Shown in pieces: positions 1 through 11,522 of a stretch of 64,000 bases of DNA. Location: assembly GCA_020310875.1 (NCBI GenBank), contig CM035430.1, positions 102,426,431-102,490,430 of the forward strand, read 5' to 3'. The DNA is from Ceratopteris richardii (taxonomy: Eukaryota > Streptophyta > Polypodiopsida > Polypodiales > Pteridaceae). The position numbers and the translations under genes were made by a program. The stretch's first letter is position 1; every line of letters starts with the position of its first letter. Below the pieces are notes generated by a model. That model did no database searches and was not told where the DNA came from. It was given only the letters and a program-made list of their open reading frames with translations.

Positions 1-2
1 TG

Positions 3-2698
3 CCCAAACTTGAGGCACCTGGAAAACATGTTTGTGAGGGCTGTATTTTGGGCAAAATGCAGCGTTCTTCCTTTCCAAAAGATGGTTCAGTTCGGGCTAT
101 GCAGAAATTACAGTTTGTACATAGTGATGTCTGTGGTCCTATGCAGACACCCTCTTTTGGAAATTACCTTTACTTCGTGACTTTCATTGATGATTTTTCC
201 AGGCATGCATGGGTATATCCACTCAAAGCAAAGTCCGAAGTGTTCATGTGCTTCAAACAGTTTTTGGTTTTAGCTGAAAATCTGTCAGCATGTAAAATGG
301 GCACCCTCCGTTCTGATCGAGGGGGGGAATATATGTCTTCAGATTTTAATGCATTTCTGGCTGAACGTGGGATAAAACACCAGTGTACAGTACCGTATAC
401 ACCTCAACAGAATGGAGTTGCTGAACGAAAGAACAGGTCACTCATGGAGATGGCGAGATGCATGGTCAAAAGTCAGGCTTTACCACATAGTTTCTGGCTT
501 GAGGCTGTCATGTGTGCAGCATATGTACTGAACAGGTGTCCCACTAAAGCGTTGCAGTCTATCACTCCATATGAGGCTTGGCATGACCACAAGCCATCTG
601 TTGCTCATCTGCATGTTTTTGGTTGTTTGGCATATGCATTAGTGCCTGAACAACATCGCAGAAAATTGGATGATAAGGCAGTAAAATGTATTTTTGTTGG
701 GTACAGTTCTGAAAGTAAAGGCTATCGTCTGTATCATCCACAGACTAAACGCATTCTGGTTAGCCGTGATGTTGTCTTTGTGGAAGATGCTATTCATCCA
801 TTGCTTTCATGTACTAAGGAGACATCAGTTAGCTCCAAAGACATGTATGATACTTTGATGCCTCTTTTTAAAGGTGGACAGGCTAGCGCTGGTCCTAATG
901 AGGCAACTTCTCAGCCTTTGCAGGTTTCATATGATGATGCAGATCATTCCATTTCTGATGCAGATTTACATGATGCACTTGTTGATGAGAGAGCTGATAT
1001 TGAACAGGCAAAAACTATGCCAAAATGGCTGGTGCAGACTTTGCGTGACAGCAAATTAGATGCACCTTTGTCATATCGTACTCGTTCAGGCTCTCATAGT
1101 ACCTCCTTTGCATCAGATTGCTATGCTATGGCTGCATCTAGTCTCTCTGATGAGAATGAGCCTGTTTCTTTTGATGAAGCACAAAATTCAGAAAATTGGA
1201 TGGCTGCTATGCAATCTAAATATGATGCTATAATGAAGAATGGTACATGGTCTTTATGTGACTTGCCTCCTGGCAAGAAGGCCATTGGCACTAAGTGGGT
1301 ATACAAGTTGAAGCATAAACCTGATGGTACAGTTGACAGGTATAAGGCTAGGCTTGTTGCAAAGGGTTATGCGCAGGAAAGAGGCATTGATTTTTATGAG
1401 ACCTTTGCACCTACATGCCGTATGACTACTGTTCGGAGCGTTTGTGCACTTGCAGCCCATCATGGTTGGAATGTACATCAGTTGGACATTAAAACAACAT
1501 TTCTGAATGGTGACTTGCATGAAGAAGTGTATGTTTTTCAGCCCCGTGGCTTTGTGTAGAAAGGGCATGAAAACCAGGTGTGCAGGTTAAAGAAGGCGTT
1601 ATATGGTTTAAAGCAAGCACCACGTGCTTGGTATGAGAAAATACATGCCTATCTGATTGCACATGGTTTTGAGAACAGTCCAACTGAAAGCACCTTATAT
1701 GTTAAGCGTGCTAATGATGTGCTTTTGATCATTGTTGTCTATGTAGACGACATGCTGCTCACTGGTCCTCTTGAGAAGCATATTGCTGATTTCAAGGCTG
1801 ATTTGCATGCCTCATTTGAGATGTCTGATTTGGGGCATTTGCATCACTATTTGGGCATTCAGTTTATGCAAGTTGATGGTGGAATGGCTTTGTGTCAAAC
1901 GAAATATATTGACACATTATTGCAGCGTTTTGGCCTTGAAGACTGTAAGCCTATTGCCACTCCTATGGCCCGACAGGTTTACGATTGAGTCTTCATGATG
2001 CTGGAGATGCATTTGATGCTGTTCTCTATCAGCAGGCTGTTGGATGATTGATTTACTTATGCATTACTCGGCCAGATATTCAGTTTGCTGTCTCACAGAT
2101 GAGCAGGTTTATGCATTGCCCAGGAGTCACGCATTGGAAAGCGGTTAAGCGCATCTTTCGCTACTTGAGTGGTACTCGGCTACTTGGGTTGTTTTATCCC
2201 AAGGGGGGATCACTACCGCCAGATTTGCATGCTTTTTCTGACTCAGGTTGGGCTGGTTGCTATGACACTCGTGTGTCCACCAGTGGTTTTTGCTTCATGC
2301 TTGGTAGCTCATGTATATCTTGGTTGAGCAAGAAGCAGCCTACTGTGGCCACTTCCAGTTGTGAGGCTGAGTATAGGGCAGCTTTCACAGCGACTGTTGA
2401 GTGTGTGTGGCTCAGACGCCTTATGGTTGATTTGGGTGTTGGCCAGTCTTCTGCCACCACCATCTTCACTGACAGTCAGAGTGCATTGGCAGTTGCGAGG
2501 AACCCTGTGTTCCATGCTCGCACTAAGCACATTGAGGTGCATTATCACTATGTCAGGGAGAGGTTCTCTGCTGGGGAGATCAGCTTGGCATATGTGCCCA
2601 CGCAGGAGAACATTGCAGACCTTTTCACGAAGGCTCTGCCTAGGGAGAAGTTTGAAGCTTTCCGCAAAGCTTTGGGCTTACTTCCTTTTGTGGAGTGA
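3..2698 (+). pseudogene. pol: Co1 pol: integrase-RT-RNase H, broken
   Basis: The frame is already open at the window edge, with a C-x-x-C and GK motif from the end of the GAG-pre-integrase domain. The integrase core shows HSDV (Asp at 126-128), RSDRGGEY (Asp at 315-317) and NGVAERKN (Glu at 423-425), the D-35-E spacing of an active site. RT follows with YVDDML at 1740-1757. RNase H shows CEAEYRA and TDSQSAL, and the end has the copia signature ARTKHIEV and ADLFTKALP. It is broken by an in-frame TAG at 1557-1559 (probably from Glu), a frameshift near 1975 and a stop near 2045. Segments 3-1559, 1578-1988 and 2048-2698 keep family-like sequence. Not expected to be functional. Confidence 0.92.
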
Positions 2699-2760
2699 TT
2701 TCCACATAGCTCGGCACTTCCTTATACATGAGTGCCAGCTCCTTGTTCACCACATCACTC

Positions 2761-2772
2761 CCAGGGGGGATT
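2761..2772 (+). other. Co1 polypurine tract
   Basis: A run of G with flanking A lies directly before the TGTTG that starts the 3' LTR. This is the usual position of the plus-strand primer. Confidence 0.75.
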
Positions 2773-3002
2773 TGTTGATATATTTAGGTAGTGATGTGTG
2801 TGAACACTCTAGGACCGCCGGGGCACTTTTTTCCCTCTCTAGGAGGTTTTTTTCCCCCGGCTTGTATATACGCCTATTGCCCTAATGGGCTACTTATCTT
2901 TGTACATTCTCTAGTAATTCATTCAGTCTTGTGTGTTGTGCTCCAAGCTTCTTCTTCTTCCTTGTGCTGTTCGCGTGCTTCCGCAGACGTCTAACTCCAA
3001 CA
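2773..3002 (+). repeat. Co1 3' LTR (230 bp)
   Basis: The LTR starts TGTTG and ends CAACA, the terminal inverted repeat typical of copia LTRs. A TATA-like stretch (GTATATA) lies near 2864. The same sequence, diverged and with internal deletions, is found inverted at 4345-4495, which supports the boundaries. Confidence 0.88.
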
Positions 3003-4344
3003 GTACAATGCTTCTTAAACTTTATTAAATTCTAAAGAGTATTCATCAAGGATTACTCCAAGATAGTTGCATCAGTTACCAAACTAATTACAGGAATTGC
3101 AAAGTTCTCATGGAACAAAGAAGCTGAGAAAGCCTTCTTTACTCTCAAATCAACATTCACCACTTCCTTCGTTTTAGTACATGTAACTTCTTCTCATAGT
3201 GGATGCTTTTGATAACTCGCATCACTATCTAGCGAGAGCAACCCATAAAGTTAATATGAACACAAATCACAAGAATCTAGACTACTTTGTGATCACTCAA
3301 ATCTTCAATAGAAGAAAATCTAGATGAAGAAACTTCTTATCCAAGTTTGAATTTCTCATCATGTATTGTCCAAGATATCACCAATGCCAATCATATGCCT
3401 TGTTGAGAAGATCTTACTTTGCACCAAAGACAGGATGAAAAGCTTTTGGTCAAAAAAGAAGCTAGGACATCCCTACTTAGAAGTTATCTTCTCCAACCAC
3501 TAAGATGATTCAGCCATGATTTAATGAGTGTGTGAGTTCCTACCACAAGATAATTTATCTCATAATGTCAAGCTAAAGACTCAGTAAGTGAAATTTCATG
3601 AACTTAACGAGTTCGAAGACAAGGATGCAATACTATATTATAAGAACTTGTTGTATATTCCTCTAAGAACACCTAGAATCCAAGTACTTTAGCAATTTTA
3701 TGATAACATTGCAACATAACATTTTAGAGTGAATAGAAAATAAAGCTCATATCAGAAGAATTTTAGTGGCCCCAAATTTGGAATGAATTCAAACAATTTA
3801 TCAAAACATGTGATACTTGCAATTTATATAAGGTACCTTGCCATAAACCTCGAGATCTCTTGAAACCTTGACCTATTCCAACATGACCATGGTATTCCTT
3901 ATCTATGTATCAAGGTTAGGCAAGTATGATGATATCTTTTCATATTGGATAGATTCAGAAATATGGTACACTTCATTCCAACCAGTATGGCAATTACAAA
4001 AGCAACTTCTAGATTTTTTCTTAGATATTTGGATTGCTAGATAATATTATTAGTGATTGAGGCCCACAATTCATATCTTTTTTTTGCAAGTGTCATTGCA
4101 AACACCTTTGTGTCCAATCTTGGTTCTTCACAAACAATCATCGAAAAACTGATGGCTAAACATAACATATAAATCAATTTCTAGAGTAGTACTTTTTTTC
4201 ACCATTAAGTATCATTAGAACGATGGTTAAAGCTTTTTTCCCTTTGAAAAGTTTTCCTATAACAATGGCATCCATATATATACCAAGAAAAATCCCTCTT
4301 TTGAAAGTTATGATCAATACCAAAGTATGGATGCATAGCTTTTT
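3003..4344 (+). pseudogene. Decayed Ty3/gypsy pol remnant, chromovirus-like
   Basis: There is no long reading frame, but pieces translate as gypsy Pol in the right order. The RT/RNase H junction (FIKDYSKIVA, then EKAFFTLKS) lies at about 3030-3180. An RNase H segment (HKNLDYF, then NRRKSR and FEFLIMYCP) lies at about 3265-3370. An integrase zinc-finger piece (FIKTCDTCN) lies near 3795-3820. An integrase core piece with an ISD-like motif followed by GPQFIS lies near 4045-4080, and downstream integrase extends to about 4335. Many stops and frameshifts show great age. The style resembles plant chromoviruses rather than the GyA family. It is the host sequence into which Co1 and Co1inv inserted. 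Confidence 0.65.
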
Positions 4345-4495
4345 TGTTGGAGTTTAAGGTCTATAGAAGCACACAAACATCATTATAGTTATAAACATAT
4401 ACACAAGTCAAGGGAAAAGACCTCCTAAAGAAGGCAAAACGCTCCTTAGCAATCCTAAGTTTGTTCACACAAATCACTACCAAAATATATCAACA
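4345..4495 (-). repeat. Co1inv LTR (3' LTR of inverted copia copy, shortened)
   Basis: On the minus strand this ends TCCAACA and begins TGTTGATATATTT, matching the Co1 LTR at 2773-3002. At 151 bp it is shorter, so it has internal deletions. A G-rich tract (CCAAGGGGG on the minus strand) just beyond 4495 is its polypurine tract. Orientation is opposite to Co1. Confidence 0.8.
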
Positions 4496-4638
4496 AATAC
4501 CCCCTTGGAGTGATGCAATGAACAAGGACCTCACACTCATGCATAAAAAAGGTGCTAAGCTATGTGGAAAGAAATCAATCCACAAAAGTAAGTAAGCCCA
4601 AAGCTTTTCAAAAAACTTCAAACTTCTCCCTAGGTAGA
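4496..4638 (-). pseudogene. Co1inv pol 3' end and 3' untranslated piece
   Basis: On the minus strand this matches the last RNase H codons and 3' untranslated region of Co1 (compare 2640-2772), with many substitutions. The match stops where the GyA LTR begins at 4639 and resumes at 61388. Joining the two sides, with one copy of GTAGA removed, restores alignment to Co1. This shows that GyA inserted into this copia copy. Confidence 0.82.
4634..4638. repeat. Target site duplication of GyA, left copy (GTAGA)
   Basis: GTAGA directly precedes the GyA LTR here and directly follows the other GyA LTR at 61388-61392. Confidence 0.93.
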
Positions 4639-5218
4639 TGTAGCTCAGTGATGAGTAGCACCTCCTTTAATGTCAATCCAGGAAGACATGAGGATGGTAT
4701 GATGACCTCGAACAAGTGAAGGCACAAGTGCGTGAGTGCGAAGCACGCTAACATGCACACACATACACACACACGCGCACACACGGCAAGAACAAAGAGA
4801 GTAAGATAATGGAATCACTTCTATTATAACCAAGTTCTCATACAAGCTCAAAACTACAAGAAGCTAGCCCAAAAATGAGCTCTCTAGCTCTATTTATAAT
4901 TTTTGACTAGCTTTGGCCCTGTCTAGACCTAGTGTCCGGCCTAGTTAAAAATTAGGTTCCAGGGCTTATTTGAGGGCTCAAACGAGATCTAAAAAATATG
5001 AAAATTAGCAGGCAACTACTTCTAAGGCTCCCCAAGCTCGAGAACTCCTCGGCTTGTAAAAATGGAGCTACAAAAAGATGAAACGGTATTTACAAGGGTT
5101 TCTAGTGATGAGAATCACTTTTATAATGATGTAAGGTTTGGAAAAATTTTAATAGGTTGCCTTAGTGCTAGATCCGCATGCATGCCCATACTTGGCTTCT
5201 TCCCATATGATGCCAACA
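4639..5218 (-). repeat. GyA 3' LTR (580 bp)
   Basis: It pairs with 60807-61387. It carries a TATAAATAG box on the minus strand (4890-4898) and a CA/TG-rich simple-sequence block near 4755-4785. Compared with the GyB and GyC LTRs it lacks about 100 bp at the start of U3, which in those copies encodes the aORF tail. Confidence 0.93.
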
Positions 5219-5229
5219 CTCTCCCCCCC
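5219..5229 (-). other. GyA polypurine tract
   Basis: On the minus strand, GGGGGGGAGAG abuts the 3' LTR. The first G overlaps the TAG stop (5229-5231) that closes the homologous aORF frame. Confidence 0.85.
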
Positions 5230-8200
5230 TAGCGTCTGTCGCCTCTGACAGACCTCTGCTCCCCGGTTTGATCAATGTATTGTTGTAGTATGTCTGTTGC
5301 CAATTCTTGTTCTTTAATCTGCAGTCCCTTGACCAGGTCTCTCTACAGGGCCTCCCAGTTAACTGCACCAGGCATGTCGGGTTGGGGTGTGGTGTAGAGC
5401 TCTGAGTGCATTGTTTGTTCGCAGGCGAATAATTGTAGCAGATGAGTGGGGTGTCGCGCGAACACTTCTGAGTGTGCTTCCCAAAAACTGGTGGTGAACA
5501 TGTCATCAAACGTTTGCTTGTAACAAGCAGGGAGATATCGTATTTGTGCATGCCACGCATAAGCCACTCGGATACTTGGGATCGTTCTCATATCGTAAAG
5601 TAAGTCGTAGTTACCGTTGATGAAGCCTTGAATTGGTGGCTAAATATTACGTACATTCCGAAAAGTCTTTAGCACCACTTGCATCATGTCCAAAATTTTG
5701 AGCATCATTTGCGCGACAACATCGGTCATGGGGTGGAGGCGTGGCATCCAATGTCGGATGGTAGCCATCATGTATGATACGGAGGGTGTGCCTGTTGGGG
5801 GTGCGATGGAGGGGTAATTCAGCCATTGTTTGCAGTTTGCATTGTTCTGAACCTTGATAACAAATGCTTTCCATGATCTTCTTCTCTGCACTGGCCCAAA
5901 GCAAGGGTTATACCTCAAATGCATGGGAGCGTGATCCCATGTGCGTAGCATCTCCGAATAGGTTTCCAATAATTTCTGTCTCCAAATTGGTTGAAATACG
6001 GCCCCTTTCTTGGCTTCCTCTGGAATATCCTCTAGTTTGAACTGTGTTGCAAAAGTAGGGTACTTGTTAGTTTTGCGTTTGATTTCCGCGTTGTAGTCTG
6101 CCAACAATACAAAGTAGGGCTTATATTGCAACTCTGAACTAGTTATCAGTCTTCTAGAGGCGAGGTGTTTGAAATATTCTGATTGCAGTATGGTTTCTTC
6201 AATGGTCCTCATGGCCATCATTTGAGTGGAGATACGTTCCTCATGAGTTGTCCCCATTTCCTCTACTTGTTTCATCCATGCCACAGGGGGTTCCTCATAT
6301 GTGTCTTGACCTTCCTCCTTGATTTTGCCTCCTGGAAGAGGTTGAGGCTCATAGGTGTCTTCAAATGTTTCCTCCACTAGGATGATTACTGCTTCTTCTT
6401 CTATTGGTTGATCAGGTGGAGAGGGGGGTCGTTCATACTGTAACAACTTGATCTTTAACTCTGCTACTTGTTGTCGTAGCTCAAGTACCTCATTGGCTGT
6501 GGAAGAGTTTGGCTCTGGTGAAGTAGCAGCATTGACCATCTCTTTATGTTCTAGTGGATGTGGTGTAGGCACTTGGGATCTTTGTAGTTCCTTTACTTGG
6601 TCAGCCAGCTGATCATGTGCCTCTAAGAGGTTGGCATAGGTTTCCAATATTTGTTGTATGTTCTCTGAAGGGATGGCCCGGAAGCTAGCAGGGTCGATGG
6701 GTGCTCCAAGGGTGTTTTCAATGGCTGCTTCTAAATTCTCCTCGTTTTGTTGTTGTATTCTTATGTTCTCTTCTTGAGCCGCTGCTAAGTGGCGGCGAAG
6801 TAAGGCCATGTTTCTTTGGAGTCTAGCATTGCGGCCCAGCTGATCTCTGACTTGTTCCTCCATGGCCTTACCCGTTTCCATATACTTGGCTTCCAGCTCT
6901 GCCTTCGATTGTTGGAGGGCGGTCACTTCCTGTTGTAGTGCTATATTACTTAGCTCCAAGGCATTGACACATGCCTGGAGTTGAGCCGAGAGATTGCACA
7001 ACTCTGTGTTATTCTCTTCCAGTAATTTATACTCTTGCTTAAGTTGTGTGGCCACCTCAAACATGGTGTCTAGTGCGTGACTAAATGATGTGGATGCAGG
7101 GTTAGAGGTGGAAAATGCAAGGGGTCGGGAAATCGGGAAGGGAAAAGTGGATGATGTGCCTATGGGTGAAGTGAAATGTGATGATGTTGGAACAAATGTG
7201 GTGGTGGGTGCTCTTGTGGATGGTGAAATGTCCATGGGATCGGACGTGATAGTGTGTGAAGTGTGAATTGTGAATACAGGAATGGTGGGTGGTGTGTTAG
7301 TGGTGGCAGTGAATGTGGGGGAGGTGGGTTGGGAAAGGGACTTTTTATTATAATTCTCTAGTTGTTGAAGTATATTTACAAGGCTTGTTAAGAATGGAGA
7401 TTGGGTGATGGATGTTGGTTCTGAGAAGGTCAAGAGGGGCTCAGTGGTGCGGGGTTGGGAAAGTGGAATAGTATTGGTAGACGGAAATGAGTGTGTTAAG
7501 GTTTGGGTAGTGGCAAGTGGCTGTCCAAAGGCTAAGAAATCTGATGGGTGACCTATTATAGCTTGATCAGTGGCGGGGTGACCTATATGGGGTTCAGAAA
7601 ATTGGATGGAACTAGTGGATGTAGGTAAAGGGAAGGATGGAGAACTGGTGGTGTGTAGAACGGGTTCACTATGGGTGGATACAGGATGTTCAGGAAGGCT
7701 AGTGGTGAGGGGTTATGAGGGCTGGATGGGAGGTGATGGGGGAGATGGTATCTGAGCATGTACATCTGGTTCATCACTATTGGTTGGGCTGGCCATGTGA
7801 ACATCTTCTTGAGTGATAGTAGGCAGTGCGGTAGAGACTTCCATTTGAATCATTTTTCCCCTTTGCGGTCGCGTATCGATCCTTCGTTGGTCATATTGTG
7901 GGGTATTATGATATACCATGGTCCTCATGGCTTCCACTATCCGAGAGGTCTCTGCCAAAAGATTCAATGATTCTACAAAATGCGGGTCCACATTCTCCGC
8001 TTGCAGCATCTGGTTCACCAATGCTCTATTTGCTTCCTCTGATAGCCTATTTCTCTTTTGTACCTGCTTGATCGTCTTGTATAGCCGTTTGAGTTGGGCC
8101 GTGTAGGCAGGGGCCTCTTCCTCACTTTCTTCTGATTCATTCCTCTGCATCTCTCCCTACCCATGTGTACCTCCCTCCTGTGTTTGTTGTGCCTCATCTT

Positions 8201-9482
8201 CCCAATGCACCCTTCTAGCCGCACTCTGTGTCCGTCCTCTCTGGGATGATGATTCAGGGCCGTCCGTGTCTGAGAAGAACTCACTCTCAGATAAGTGAGC
8301 TGTCTGCAAGAAGCTTTCAAAGTCCAACGATGGATCTTCTGGTAGTGGAGCCATGGATGCAAACTCCGCATCTGTGGGTAGTGGGGGGGCTGATGGAGTG
8401 GGTGGTACCATGCTTCTTGATTGGGGTCCTTGAAGATGGATTGTGAATGGGGCTACTTGTGCCTCTTCTCTAGGGGAAGCTTCTGTGGTGGCCTCACAAG
8501 GAATTAGAACCTGTGAAAGTGATCCACGCATTCTTTTCGCAGGTTGAACCCCTGACTTCCACCCCTGGAAGAATTCCAATTGTGAGTACTTGAGGGCTCG
8601 TGCAATTGGCACATCATAAGCCAGGCACCTCTAGATGATTCTTGTAATGGTGCAGCAGCCATTCAAAGTAGGCTTCCTCACTCCTCGCTTGCCTGCTTCA
8701 TATAACTGATCAAGGATCCATACTGGCATTTTCATAGGTAAGCTCCCGATCTCTGCTAGGTATAACCCATACTTGATCTTCTTATGAGGCTGGGTGAACC
8801 GAACTTGCACTAGAAATGCGAAGTGTTGAAGGCACATCCGTAGTGGTATGGTGATGTTGGGGGTGAGGGCACACATTTCTTTCAACTTCTTGATTTTGTT
8901 GTTCTTCATCGACTCTGGTATCAAAGGATCTCGATCGGAGGGTACATGGGTGCCATACATCTGAAGGGCCTCCCTGATTAAAGTGATATTCAACTCAAAC
9001 TTCTTCATTTCTTCCTGGTTTGATAGAGAGGGCACCGGGAATGTGCCTGAATGATCTTTGTCTCCTGTCGCCTTGAGAGTTGCAATCAAGTAGTAGCACC
9101 AAAGAAAATCAGGTCTAGGCAAGGTTGCACTAAAATAATCTTGCAATCCTGCTTTTTGCCAAATATCTTGAAGAGGGGCAACATTTTGCAATGCTTCAAA
9201 TTCTCTTGAGAAGAACTGAAAGGTCCACCACACTCCTCCACATTCCAACTTGGATTCCCACATATGATCTGCATCTCCCAAATCTCCTGGCATCTCATTG
9301 AACCAATGAGAATGCCCCTTTACTCTTTCTGTCAGGCCACTTGGTGGATCCGGAATGGGAATTCTTCTCACATTCAAAAGCTCTTCAGGCCTTGCTATCA
9401 GTGGGGCCTCCACAGGCATGGTATCCCAGTTGCTTTGAGTGCTAGTGCCTACCTGAGAGCTCGTGCCTGCTGCTGCTGCCAT
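5229..9482 (-). pseudogene. GyA aORF: large downstream ORF of unknown function, broken
   Basis: The start is the ATG at 9480-9482; the N-terminus (MAAAAGTSSQ) matches the conserved start in GyB and GyC. Recognisable parts are the N-terminal domain (8631-9482), a linker (8157-8612 and 7713-8150), a Pro/Ser/Thr-rich stretch with coiled-coil-like heptads (about 6580-7430), and the conserved C-terminal domain (about 5640-6330, including YNPCFGPVQRRRSWKAF). It is broken by a stop at 8631-8633, a stop near 8150-8156, loss of frame around 7434-7712, and stops at 5640-5642 and 5343-5345. The homologous frame reaches SVRGDRR and then TAG at 5229-5231, just before the polypurine tract, so unlike GyB and GyC this copy does not read into the LTR. 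No signal peptide or membrane segment is evident. Confidence 0.8.
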
Positions 9483-9711
9483 GGGAATCGGGTGCTTATC
9501 TGCTAGAAGAAGAAAGACACATTAGTTTTGCATAGGAAACAGGATGTAATGGTATTCCCTTCACAATACTAACATGACAATCCCAAAGGTTAGTGGTTAG
9601 GGTGAAGTGTTCGTGATAGATGTAAGTGATGGTTAGTGGTTATTGTACTCCTAAATGCATACTGTGGACATGCAAAGTACTTAGAATGCACCTACATCAG
9701 AGTGGATGGAT
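9483..9711 (-). other. GyA gap between pol and aORF, with conserved noncoding block
   Basis: No ORF. A block at about 9556-9578 (minus strand: ATGTTAGTATTGTGA) matches blocks at the same place in GyB (20659-20681) and GyC (46058-46080). Nearer the aORF start, a pyrimidine run ending in CTAG at 9503-9521 looks like a splice acceptor. Confidence 0.5.
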
Positions 9712-11515
9712 TTACAAAATTGGGACTGGGGGTTTGATACAGGGTCTAAGTCTCCAAACTTTGATAGAGGATTCGTAGCTCTTAGAGCTAATGATAGGTA
9801 AAGATTTATGAACAAGATTGTGATGGATTTGGGACCTTTTGGGTACCCATTTCCAGACATTACTCGATTTGACTGAGTGTGGGTTAGTGTGGGATTTAGG
9901 TAGAGTTCCTGAGTTGTTTGTCGAGAGGACTTGTGAGTGTTGAATTATGCGAGTGACTAGAGTTGGCACTATTTGGGCTCGTAAACAGGCCTTGGGCACC
10001 CATATTTGTCTAGCATTGGGGCTAGCCTTCATTGACCGCTTAAGGACCCAAATAGACGTGGTATGCCTAGGAGATTGCCTAGGGTACTCCTTCACTTTTG
10101 ACCTTGATGGTGTGGCTTGTTTTGTGCCTCCTTGAGAACCTGTTACTAGAGTTGTGGTTTTTCCATCCTTGCGCATCCAGATCTACTTCGCGCCACGAGG
10201 TACTCCGTGTTACACTGGTTGGTGCTCTTGCTTCGTGGTCATCAGCCTCCTTCGTGTCGTGTGATGTTCGGTCTGCATGTTTGGAACCTTCTTTGGAACA
10301 GCTGGGAACTCCTCATTGACTTCTGTACCTTCGGTAAGATTGACAATCCTCTACACCATAGAACTTTGGACAAGTACAACATTGTTATGTTCATGTGGGT
10401 TCCTGGAGGGACTAAGGGCTGGTGCCTTTTCTACTGGTTTGAGTGCTGGTTTTTCTAATTCAATCATAAGGCGGCTTTGGCCTACCCAAGCCTGAAGAAG
10501 TCCACTTCTTAGGTTGATGTTGACTACGTGATCATAGATCCTGTCTTGGCCCTGGACGAGAGGTTCGATAAGATCCTCGTCTTCACATACTAGTACTTTT
10601 GCTGGCATGAGGACCTCTTGAATGTAGAGGGGAAGTTCCACCTCTCCCATGCAAGGGGTTTCAACACCTCCTAATCCTATCAGATATGCTTCTAGGGGTT
10701 TTACCTCTAATTGCAACTGTTGGCAATACAAAAGCCGAACTGCACTAGTGGCCGCTCCTAAAATCAATTAAAGCTCTCACGGTCCTTGCACTCTCTCCTT
10801 GTCCTACTTCTAGGGTCACAAAAGGTCGTCGATCAACTATCTTACGGGCCAGTTCACTCGAAGCCTCGCACATGGCCCTGTGATAACCTAGAGCTTCATG
10901 AGCGTCAGTCATGGGTTGATCTCTACCTTGCCTTCTCAATTTCATTCATCGAATGCATTCTAAAGCTTGAGCCTGTGCTTCTTCTCGAATTCTCTTTTCC
11001 TCATCCTTACGTTTCTTTGCAGTGACGAGTCGATTGAACATTTCTTCCGTTAGGGGTTCTTGATATAACTTGACTCTACATCTGCTTATGTAACTTGGTA
11101 GTATGTCACCCTCTAGAGTGGCTAGTTAAACTGCTCCACTTGTGGAGATCCTATTGATAATCATTGGTCCATAGCCTCTTTTCTCTAATTTTCATGCATG
11201 TTGCTTCAATGTGTAGACTAGGACTAGGTCTCCTGCTTTCAAGCCTTTATCCTTCACATGTGTATCAAAATACGCCTTTTGCATCTTCTTCACTGCATAG
11301 AAACCTGCTGTAGCTCTCAATCGTGTCTCACCTAGACGTTCAAGATCAAAGATTTGAGAGGAGAGTTCATGGCCTGTCCAGTCATGCTCTTGTGCTACTT
11401 TCAATGTAGGCATCAAAAAGTCCAAGGGTAGCACCACATTCTGACCGAACAACCATCTGAAAGGGTGTGGCTTGGAGTACCGTTTTATAGGCAACTCGGT
11501 ATGCCCAAATAGCAT
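9712..11515 (-). pseudogene. GyA pol 3' part: integrase C-terminus, second retropepsin, basic tail
   Basis: Pieces in order on the minus strand: the integrase end (11192-11515, with GQNVVLPLDFL); then the second retropepsin, split between 10745-10945 (TVRALID) and 10351-10767 (GAATSAVRLLYCQQ, then LGGVETPCMGEVELPLYI, then GQDRIYD); then a basic tail with WVPK repeats (9712-10176). A frameshift falls exactly at the catalytic Asp-Ser-Gly of the second retropepsin, and the later LGQDW motif has changed to QGQDR. The copy is clearly inactive. GyB and GyC show the intact form of this domain. Confidence 0.82.
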
Positions 11516-11522
11516 GGTGTAG

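Larger units (their letters stand above)
1..3002 (+). mobile_element. Co1: Ty1/copia retrotransposon, 3' part (left end outside window)
   Basis: The stretch reads as the end of a GAG-pre-integrase domain, then integrase, reverse transcriptase and RNase H, then a polypurine tract and a 230 bp LTR. This is the order of Ty1/copia elements (integrase before RT). The 5' LTR, gag and protease lie outside the window, so the target duplication cannot be confirmed; the 5 bp after the LTR are GTACA. The element sits in an older gypsy remnant that begins at 3003. A second copy of the family lies inverted at 4345-4638 and 61388 onward. Confidence 0.93.

Noticed and set aside
5168-5560. Minus-strand ORF running from GyA aORF into the LTR
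   Set aside because: It is out of frame with the homologous aORF, which ends at TAG 5229-5231; the overlap is by chance in this copy.
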